Source: Baffinella frigidus (lineage: Eukaryota > Cryptophyceae > Cryptomonadales > Baffinellaceae). From it: a stretch of DNA of 11,906 nucleotides. Both the position numbers and the translations under genes were made by a program. This document shows, piece by piece, positions 6,720-11,906 of the stretch (the stretch's first letter is position 1; each line of letters begins with the position of its first letter). The notes below the pieces were generated by a model. That model was not told the DNA's origin. It did no database searches and saw only the letters and a list, made by a program, of their open reading frames with translations. The stretch spans positions 92,510 through 104,415 of the forward strand of contig MU646350.1 in the NCBI GenBank assembly GCA_026770585.1, written 5' to 3'.

Positions 6720-7061
6720 TCTTTGCTTTCGGATCGCGTTTCGGTCTCCAGAGGTGGGCCTCCGTAAAGCAACTCCTGTGCAAGCATGAGGCGGTACAGA
6801 GTCTCGTTTGGATCTTCAGTGAGCGCTTTATTGCACCCATCCTGGGGCGTAAACACAAATGATTCACACCTTTTTAAAAAAAGTTCCGATGTCCACTTTT
6901 GGGGATTTGTGTTTTAGCGGGAGGGTGGCAAAGCGGGCAAAATGGCAGAGGATTCTCGGGGCGGAAAAAGGCCTGGTCTCCATCTCACGAAAGTAAACCG
7001 CCGCCACCTCCTCCACACCTGCCGGGGGAGTCTCTTTGCTGCTTTCCGCCTCGCCTGCGAG
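6720..7061. other. No assigned gene; possible minus-strand exon at its left edge
   Basis: On the minus strand an open stretch runs from about 6832 to the stop near 6650. It contains L-T-E-D-P-N-E-T-L-Y-R-L-M-L-A-Q-E-L-L-Y-G-G and then A-F-S-A-D-P-F-Y-G, after an acceptor-like CGCCCCAG. It reads like a terminal exon, but no upstream exon or family was recognised. Nothing identifiable lies in 6870-7061. Confidence 0.3.
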
Positions 7062-7148
7062 CAGGTCCTTTAGGTCCTTTAGGTTTTAATTTCTCCCAAC
7101 GTACGCCAACGACACGCCGTTCCGTAGAAGGGATCTGCAGAGAAAGCA
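7062..7148. repeat. Dispersed 87-bp repeat, copy 2
   Basis: Second copy of the element at 6633-6719, in the same orientation 429 bp away, preserving the same minus-strand end frame and stop. Shorter matches to its CCTTTAGGTCC start occur near 6490 and 9156-9170, and the TTTAAAACCTAAAG end recurs at 7476-7489. It is therefore probably a genome-wide repeat. Confidence 0.88.
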
Positions 7149-7269
7149 CAAGGACCGAAGCACCAGGAACCTTTCCATCCAGGTCTTCACCGTTCTCGGC
7201 ATCTTGTTGTGCCGGCTGTCCTCGCGATGCTTGTCATGTGACGAGCCTTGAAGCAAATGCCCCGTTCAG

Positions 7270-7374
7270 TATCCCTCAAGTGGCCAGGTGGTCAAATTTG
7301 ACCACCAAGAGGTCCTAGGTAGGTCCTAGGGTCCTACGGTAGGGCGTACGAGCCTACTGGGCACTTAAGGGATA
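7270..7374. mobile_element. Palindrome-bearing miniature element, copy 1
   Basis: About 105 bp. Ends are TATCCCTCAAGTG and CACTTAAGGGATA, an inverted repeat with one mismatch that is TA-bounded on both sides. Inside are a perfect 20-bp palindrome at 7287-7306 with core AAATTT, two AGGTCCTAGG steps, a small hairpin CCTACGGTAGG and an AGCCTACTGGGC end block. There is no coding capacity. A further perfect hairpin begins 3 bp past the right end. Confidence 0.8.
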
Positions 7375-7376
7375 TG

Positions 7377-7401
7377 TGGTCTCACCAGGTTGGTGAGACC
7401 A
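7377..7401. repeat. Perfect 11-bp hairpin with 3-base loop
   Basis: TGGTCTCACCA and TGGTGAGACCA flank GGT, directly beside the copy 1 miniature element. The remainder of 7402-7610 has no recognised gene. Confidence 0.85.
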
Positions 7402-7612
7402 GGCTCTTTTCCGCTCCAAAGTTGACGAATTTGTGCCACACGACCAGCTTGATACAGAGCTAGTATACTGGGAGCATTTAAAACCTAAAGAAACTAAACT
7501 CCGGGTTATCCAGGTGCATCAAGTGCGGGGATGGGCTGAAAGGGCACACCTGTCGCGGGCGCTATGGGGGGGACGCCTCGGGGGGCTCGCACTACACCAC
7601 CGTGTCGGGGTA

Positions 7613-7755
7613 ACCCTAAACCCTAAACCCTAAACCCTAAACCCTAAACCCTTAACCCTAAACCCTCACCACTAACCCCTAACCCCTAACCCCTAAACCC
7701 TAAACCCTAAACCCTAAACCCTAAACCCTAAACCCTAAACCCTACACCCTAAACC
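7613..7755 (-). repeat. Interstitial telomere-type CCCTAAA block
   Basis: About 20 CCCTAAA units with a few CCCTAAC, CCCTTAA and CCTACA variants, in the opposite orientation to the TTTAGGG blocks at 3124-4612. No chromosome end is present: unique sequence continues on both sides. Confidence 0.95.
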
Positions 7756-7841
7756 AAAAAGGTACGCGCCCCCTGCGCAACGTGCTGCGGCAGCATCTCG
7801 CACAGAACCAGCACCTCCCATCGCCGAGGTGTGCCAGCCAG

Positions 7842-7866
7842 CTCTCTCTCTCTCTCTCTCGTTCTT

Positions 7867-7907
<41 letters not shown>

Positions 7908-7966
7908 GAACCTGCCTGCCTACCTACCTACCTACCTACCTACCTACCTACCTACCTACGTACCTC
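7842..7966. repeat. (CT)n and (CTAC)n microsatellites
   Basis: A CT tract (7842-7908, with TTTC interruptions) is followed directly by a (TACC)n tract (7917-7959). Their open frames encode S-L and Y-L-P-T repeats and are not genes. Sequence from 7967 to 8240 shows nothing I can assign. Confidence 0.95.
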
Positions 7967-8243
7967 CACTAGTAAGTTGGTTAAAACATTTTGGCTCGGA
8001 GTGCAGGTTGTGAGGCTCGGGGTCGCAAGTTCGCAATCGAATCTCAAGGATGCAGGTGGGGGTGGAGATGGCCATGTCCGCTGCAACCAGCTCTGTTATT
8101 CGCGGGGGGGTAGGAGCCTCGCTTGCGGAAGTGTCTGTTTTCGCGTTATCTGAAGGGGAGGGTCTGGTGTAAGAGTACAAGTTGCAGAGCGCCTGCCGCA
8201 TGGTGGTCCTAGGAGGGGAACGGTACAAGGGGTACCTCGCTCG

Positions 8244-8344
8244 TATCCCTCAAGTGGCCAGGCAGTCAAATTTGACTGCCAAGAGGTCCTAGGCAGGTCC
8301 TAGGGCCCTACTGTAGGGCGTATGAGCCTACTGGGCACTTGAGG
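8244..8344. mobile_element. Palindrome-bearing miniature element, copy 2
   Basis: Same layout as 7270-7374: left end TATCCCTCAAGTGGCC, right end GGGCACTTGAGG, a perfect 20-bp palindrome at 8261-8280 and a perfect hairpin GCCCTAC-T-GTAGGGC. Relative to copy 1 the palindrome arms changed from GGTGG/CCACC to GGCAG/CTGCC, so both arms changed together. The right end lacks the last bases, where it runs into copy 3. Confidence 0.8.
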
Positions 8345-8348
8345 AAAA

Positions 8349-8445
8349 CCTTAAGTGGCGGACGGGCGAATATTCGCCCTAACTCGCCCTAGGCAGGTCC
8401 TAGGGCCCTACCGTAGGGCGTATCAGCCTACTCGCCACTTAAGGG
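8349..8445. mobile_element. Palindrome-bearing miniature element, copy 3
   Basis: Perfect 12-bp terminal inverted repeat (8349-8360 and 8433-8444, CCTTAAGTGGCG). The first palindrome is a different sequence, GGGCGAATATTCGCCC at 8364-8379, in the same position. The following CTAGGCAGGTCC block and the GCCCTAC-C-GTAGGGC hairpin are conserved with copy 2. It lies four bases after copy 2 in the same orientation. Confidence 0.8.
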
Positions 8446-8775
8446 ATGGCCACGAAGGGCGGCCCGCCGCCCCTGTCTGGAAGTAGATACATTTAAGAAC
8501 AGTAAATAAAATCAAGAAACGCCCTTTCTCTATGTCTCTCTCTCATCATCATCTCTCGCTAGTCTCAATCCGCATGGGGGCGGGGAGGGGCAGCCGCGTT
8601 TTCTGATTCATGAGGTGTCCCCGTACATGGGTACTCTGGGGATATTACCCCACATAGAGATAGCCGGAGCGACTTTACACAAGTCACAACCACTTTAAAG
8701 TGTCCACTCCGAGATCCCGCCCGATCTGGGGTTTCTAGGATAATCCACTCACCGAGCACGGCTCGTGAGGGGTTG
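8446..8775. other. No recognised gene
   Basis: The sequence holds a TCTCTCTCATCATCATCTCTC tract near 8531-8551 and a GGGGTTTCTAG step at 8727-8737 that foreshadows the palindrome at 8776-8799. Nothing else can be supported. Confidence 0.4.
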
Positions 8776-8799
8776 TCTGGGGTTTCTAGAAACCCCAGA
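8776..8799. repeat. Perfect 24-bp palindrome
   Basis: TCTGGGGTTTCT and AGAAACCCCAGA meet at a central TCTAGA with no loop. The left half recurs in part at about 8725-8738 (TCTGGGGTTTCTAGG), 51 bp away, suggesting that the palindrome arose by inverted duplication of local sequence. Confidence 0.9.
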
Positions 8800-8837
8800 G
8801 GTACCCCTGTGGGGCCCGCACCGGATTCGACCCCTGC

Positions 8838-8912
8838 GTTTTCTTAATTTAGTACCAGAGAGTTGACTAAATCTCGCGTTTATTCAACCTTCTGGTACTA
8901 ATTTAAGAAAAC
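8838..8912. mobile_element. 75-bp foldback element with 21-bp arms
   Basis: Positions 8838-8858 and 8892-8912 are complementary at 20 of 21 positions (GTTTTCTTAA and AGTACCAG parts). The loop contains a further GTTGA...TCAAC pair. The TTCTTAATTT motif recurs at 9814-9828 inside the ends of the 9208-9849 structure, so the two may be related. Confidence 0.7.
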
Positions 8913-9207
8913 ACCGAACGACCGACCTTCGAGCAAGGGTGTTGAAGTACCCCTGTATGAAGAATTCTCAAATTCGAGGTGCCGGAGAGAAAGAAAAAGA
9001 GAGATCCCAGCACCAAATCCCAAATCCCAAATCCCAACTCCCAACTCCAACTCCCAACTCCCAAAACCTTTGGCCCAGCTATGGAGGCAGAGGGGCCCAA
9101 CCCGCATTTTTTGGCCCAGCCATGAAGGAAGGAGAGGATTAAAGGAGGAGGGGGTCCTTTAGGTCCTTGGTCCTGGAAAACTCCTGAAAATTTAGCAAAA
9201 GATCCTA
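8913..9207. repeat. CCCAAAT/CCCAACT minisatellite in a geneless stretch
   Basis: A short array of CCCAAAT and CCCAACT heptamers runs from about 9012 to 9064, another telomere-length variant. Two TTTGGCCCAGC...ATG steps flank it (9069-9082 and 9109-9122). The open frames here on both strands are repeat-derived. No gene was recognised. Confidence 0.75.
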
Positions 9208-9849
9208 AGACCGTTTCTTACGGTAAAAGCATCAAATTAAGAAAAAGGCCAAACTTAGCCGAAAAAGGAGCCCTTGAATGACAATCACTTGGAGCCATTT
9301 CAGAGCCCTAAAACTATTGTATGTTCAAATAAACCTCTACGGAAAAGACCGAAAGCGAAATGGCAAGGGGCTGGGGCTGGGGCTGGGGAAAGCTCCGCCG
9401 TCCGGGAAGCCAGCAGGAAGATCAAGGCGTCAGACGGCGCGGATCCGTGCCCGCTGTGCGCTAGAGCAAGCGGCGTCACCGCGGTCACCGTAACACGGCC
9501 ATGCTGCGCGTGCCCTGGGAGCGGATCGCGTCAAGGCGCCAGGATCCCGGCAACCACGCGCGGTGGCCGCGCTCTTGGACCCGCCCCGGGGCGCCCGCCC
9601 CTAGCGGTGTGTCTGGTACGTCGATTCCAGGGTCAAGCGTGCCAAGGCCCTTCCCCTGCGCGGAGCTATGGGCCGGTGGGCCTTGAGGGCCGCCCCAGGA
9701 TCCTTAATTTGGCCTTTCTGGAATCTTCAAATTTGAGGCAAAAAACGCCGTCTAATTTGCACTTTCCGAGGTCCAAATTAGACTTTTGACACTAGAGGCC
9801 CCCTTTCTTAATTTGAGTTTCTTAATTTGATCACCGTAAGAAACGGTCT
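9208..9849. mobile_element. Possible 640-bp element with bipartite inverted ends
   Basis: Positions 9208-9224 and 9833-9849 are exact reverse complements (AGACCGTTTCTTACGGT), and inside them 9231-9244 and 9818-9831 (ATCAAATTAAGAAA) are too, with slightly different spacing. The interior is GC-rich at about 9360-9690, with a (GGGGCT)n run at 9366-9388 and a hairpin at 9750-9783. Overlapping open frames at 9274-9789 match no transposase that I can recognise. No target duplication was found, so element status is tentative. Confidence 0.55.
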
Positions 9850-10135
9850 AATAAAAGAGAGCAATGCTCAAAGGGCGCAAAAGTCGAAAAATCAAGAAGT
9901 TCGATTTGTAAATCCGAAGTGGATCAAAAAGAGGCTGCAGATTGAGCGGACAGCGGGTCGAATTCGACTTGAAGACAAAAACAATGTAAGACTGCAGTAC
10001 GAAAGCCACATTTTAAGAGTTTTAAAACTCCTTGCACGAAAGCTCGAAAACGAAGATCTGATCCACTTGGGAGTGGTAGCCAGGTAACCCTCTAGACCTC
10101 GGTGGGGGGGATCCTAGCGCTGGGAGGCGGATTCT
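9850..10135 (+). other. Unassigned AT-richer stretch with a short open frame
   Basis: An 86-codon open frame runs from 9827 to 10087. Its latter part (I-R-L-E-D-K-N-N-V-R-L-Q-Y-E-S-H, then L-K-L-L-A-R-K-L-E-N-E-D-L) looks like a charged helical protein segment. Its start lies inside the inverted end of the 9208-9849 structure. No family was recognised; it could be a gene end, an exon or chance. Confidence 0.25.
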
Positions 10136-10155
10136 GTTTCCCGGACACAGGGCTG

Positions 10156-10480
10156 GTTTCCGGAAACGGAAACAGCTCGATCTGGTGTTTCCTGTTCCCT
10201 GTGTTTCCGTCGGAAACAGGGGCAGCGCCGTTTCCGCTCACGTGGTGTTCCCTCGGGGTTGTGAAGCTTTCTGGAAGCAAGAGCGGCGGCAGACGCGGCG
10301 TACACACTGCACGCTGGTTCGCAGCCTGTTGTGGTGCAGCGCGGCTGGTCTCAACGAGCCCTTATCCCCTCAGCGAGCGAGGTGACAAGAAGCGGCAAGG
10401 GGGAAGTCGCTGGCTGTGCACTCTAGAGCCCAGGCCAGACGTGTTTCCGTCGGAAACAGAGCCTCGCCGTTTCCGGAAAC
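10156..10480. repeat. Dispersed GTTTCCG palindrome family
   Basis: The 12-bp palindrome GTTTCCGGAAAC occurs at 10156-10167 and 10469-10480. The related GTTTCCG-T-CGGAAAC occurs at 10203-10217 and 10443-10457. Single GTTTCC or GGAAAC half-sites fill the gaps. After each one-base-loop palindrome comes CAG, then GCCGTTTCCG. The set lies just upstream of the coding region at 10566, so a protein-binding or RNA-structure role is possible but unproven. Confidence 0.8.
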
Positions 10481-10565
10481 AGAAACAGGACCTTCGCTCT
10501 GTTTCCTTGTGTCACCCACCGCTGATCCTGCCCCTGTCCTTCGGATCTGCTCTCCCGTGGGTGCG

Positions 10566-10976
10566 ATGAAGCGCTCGGCGTCCTACCGCGACTCTCCGGG
10601 CGGCGCGGTGCCTTCCCCCGTCAGGTTCGGTGACGCGGTGGAGGAGTCGTCTTCCTCGATGAACAGTCCGGTCGTCTCCGGCTCCTGGGCGGGGACGAAG
10701 CGGGAACGCGCAGGGGGGGTGGATGATCTGGAGAAGCTGCTGGATGCTGCGGGGGCGGCGGGCCCGGCGATGCGGCCGCGGAGGATGCTGGCACTGCTGG
10801 AGCTGGAGCGGCGCGCGGCGGGCATGCGGCGAGGAGGAGAGGCGCGTCGCGCGACCGAAGTGCTCCTGGCGCAGGTGGACCCCGCCGAAGTCGTCAAACT
10901 CCCGATTGCAAAATGTGTCTGGGCGTACCTCGCTGATCCGAGCCACCAACATTCTCGCCGGCCCAGCACCTCGTAA
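10566..10976 (+). CDS. Unidentified GC-rich protein-coding region, probably exon 1
   Basis: I do not recognise this gene. From ATG at 10566 (G at -3, A at +4) an open frame of 136 codons runs to 10976. The protein starts with a Ser/Pro-rich segment (R-S-A-S-Y-R-D-S-P-G-G), then an acidic serine run (E-E-S-S-S-S), then an Arg/Ala/Leu-rich helical part with D-D-L-E-K-L-L-D-A-A and M-L-A-L-L-E-L-E-R-R-A-A. No transmembrane segment is evident. The frame also opens from 10416, but that lead is encoded by the palindrome repeats, so I prefer 10566. The tail after about codon 119 (H-Q-H-S-R-R-P-S-T-S) looks non-coding. A donor GTACCT at 10925, like the ABCE1 donors, could join to AATATC at 11151 after CGCCAG. 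That would read on in phase for 29 more codons to a TAG at 11235-11237. Confidence 0.45.
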   Translation: MKRSASYRDSPGGAVPSPVRFGDAVEESSSSMNSPVVSGSWAGTKRERAGGVDDLEKLLDAAGAAGPAMRPRRMLALLELERRAAGMRRGGEARRATEVLLAQVDPAEVVKLPIAKCVWAYLADPSHQHSRRPSTS

Positions 10977-10982
10977 TGCCAC

Positions 10983-11130
10983 AAGCTAACGCCAGCGGAC
11001 CCCTTAGCCTGCGGTAGGAACCCCCCCTCCTCCTACGACGTTTAAAACAAAAAGTTCTCTAAAAGTCGTAGGAGGGGGGCTCCTACCGTAGGCAATCCGT
11101 AGACTCTAAGTACCTCGCTGGCGCTAGCTT
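10983..11130. mobile_element. Nested foldback element of about 148 bp
   Basis: Outer ends 10983-10997 and 11116-11130 (AAGCTAACGCCAGCG type) are complementary with one mismatch. An inner pair, 11007-11039 and 11065-11093, forms a long imperfect stem (GCCTGCGGTAGG and CCTACGAC blocks) around an AT-rich loop with GTTTAAAAC. GTACCTCGCTG occurs on both sides of the stem (10925-10935 and 11110-11120). The element lies within the proposed intron of the 10566 gene. No coding capacity was seen. Confidence 0.7.
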
Positions 11131-11420
11131 TTTGCATGACTCGACGCCAGAATATCTGCGGTCAAGGGCGCTAGGGGGGCGCTGCGAGAGCTGGGGCGTG
11201 CTTTGAAACGGAGCGTGCACACGCGGACCCGAGTCTAGGGCAACGACTGTGGTCTGGTAGAGTGCGCTCTGTCAATATCGAAGGTGTGCCGCGCGAAAAA
11301 CTCTCAGTGCTGAGTGTAAAACGTTTTTACACTCTGCGTCCTCGGCACCCAGCTGGGGGTTTGAAACGCTTACAGCTGAAGCCTACAGCTGAAACCTACA
11401 GCAGAAGCCTACAGCTGACG
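11131..11420. repeat. Possible second exon, hairpin and 13-bp tandem repeat
   Basis: A candidate exon at 11151-11237 is described with the gene at 10566. A hairpin with 10-bp arms lies at 11312-11334 (GAGTGTAAAA, loop, TTTTACACTC). A 13-bp tandem repeat, TACAGCTGAAGCC in four imperfect copies, runs from 11371 to 11417. Nothing else is supported. Confidence 0.6.
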
Positions 11421-11517
11421 AAGCATCCACGATCAAACCTGGCTTGACCCTGCGTCTCCCGCGGTCATGCAAAGAGATCAGTCAACATGCTGCTAACAGG
11501 TCGCGAGTCCCACGACT

Positions 11518-11543
11518 GTTGACTAACCCGGGAGTTAGTCAAC
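11518..11543. repeat. Inverted repeat around CCCGGG
   Basis: GTTGACTAAC (11518-11527) and GTTAGTCAAC (11534-11543) are exact reverse complements with a 6-base spacer. A related AATTAGTTAACC follows at 11573-11584. Other sequence between 11420 and 11700 is unassigned. Confidence 0.8.
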
Positions 11544-11715
11544 TAATCCGCGCGTGTACCAGGAAAAACTCGAATTAGTTAACCGGTTCGTGCCCGGTGG
11601 CAGGTGCGGGATATGTCGGCGGATGTGCACGTGCAGTCGATCGCTCTCTCGGCGCTCGAGGTGCTCCCCGAAACTTTTCTGCATCAGTTGCTTTATAATA
11701 ACCCCGTCGCTATCG

Positions 11716-11779
11716 CTTTCTTTCTGTCTCTTTCTCTCTCTCTCAGAACTCTCTCTTTCTCTTTCTCTTTCTCTCTCAA

Positions 11780-11812
<33 letters not shown>

Positions 11813-11880
11813 GCTCGCTCGCTCGCTTTTTCTCTCTCGCGCTCTCTCTCGCTCTCTCTCAAAACTCTCAAAACTCTTCT
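11716..11880. repeat. CT-rich microsatellite at the right end
   Basis: (CT)n, (CTTT)n and (CTCG)n tracts are interrupted by CTCAAAACTC or CTCAGAACTC at least four times, so the block has a higher-order structure. The open frame through it (11604-11888) encodes L-S and S-F repeats and is not annotated as a gene. Confidence 0.93.
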
Positions 11881-11906
11881 CCCTCTGAATCAGTTGCTTT
11901 ACTCTA

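Noticed and set aside
7782-8153. Open frame rich in S-L and Y-L-P-T
   Set aside because: It is produced by the CT and CTAC microsatellites.
8818-8840. tRNA T-arm-like GGATTCGACCCC
   Set aside because: The loop does not fit TTCRANY on either strand, and no acceptor, D or anticodon arm could be placed around it.
11604-11888. 94-residue plus-strand frame
   Set aside because: Most of it is CT microsatellite, and the first 30 codons match nothing I recognise.

Overview
The window looks like nuclear DNA of a unicellular eukaryote, most likely an alga or relative. It holds a eukaryotic gene with GT-AG introns, interstitial telomere-type TTTAGGG/CCCTAAA blocks (the type found in the green lineage and in some dinoflagellates, chromerids and cryptophytes), many microsatellites, and many short elements with inverted ends. 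I cannot name the species. No operon, rRNA, convincing tRNA or CRISPR was seen.

The one gene identified with confidence is the 5' part of ABCE1 (RLI1), the ribosome-recycling ABC ATPase with two Fe-S clusters. It lies on the minus strand between 5765 and 1275. Five exons can be placed at base level (5765-5686, 5579-5521, 4508-4442, 3310-3194, 1350-1275). All introns are GT-AG, the phases match, and the exons join to exactly 133 codons. These cover the eight cluster cysteines and the Walker A loop of the first ATPase domain. The remaining exons should lie to the left of position 1; none was recognised in 1-1190.

The most unusual feature is that exon edges of this gene are repeated inside its own introns. 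Exon 3 has three decayed copies of its 3' end. Exon 4 has one nearly perfect copy of its 5' half upstream and four copies of its 3' end downstream. Exon 5 has several copies of its 5' half upstream, in a unit of about 150 bp, and one copy of its 3' end downstream. Every copy carries the exon-intron boundary or its remnant, and the introns are otherwise filled with telomere-like minisatellite. Repeated local tandem duplication with breakpoints inside exons would explain this, because each event leaves one intact exon.

Outside ABCE1 the window is rich in small inverted-repeat elements: a TA-flanked element of 240 bp (591-830); three related elements of about 100 bp with compensated palindromes (7270-7374, 8244-8344, 8349-8445); a nested foldback element (10983-11130); and a possible 640-bp element (9208-9849). 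The left end (about 45-505) is an array of about 80-bp repeats running into a perfect 36-bp inverted repeat. A second, unidentified GC-rich coding region begins at 10566 on the plus strand and may be split by an intron holding the 10983-11130 element. The right end is CT-rich simple sequence.
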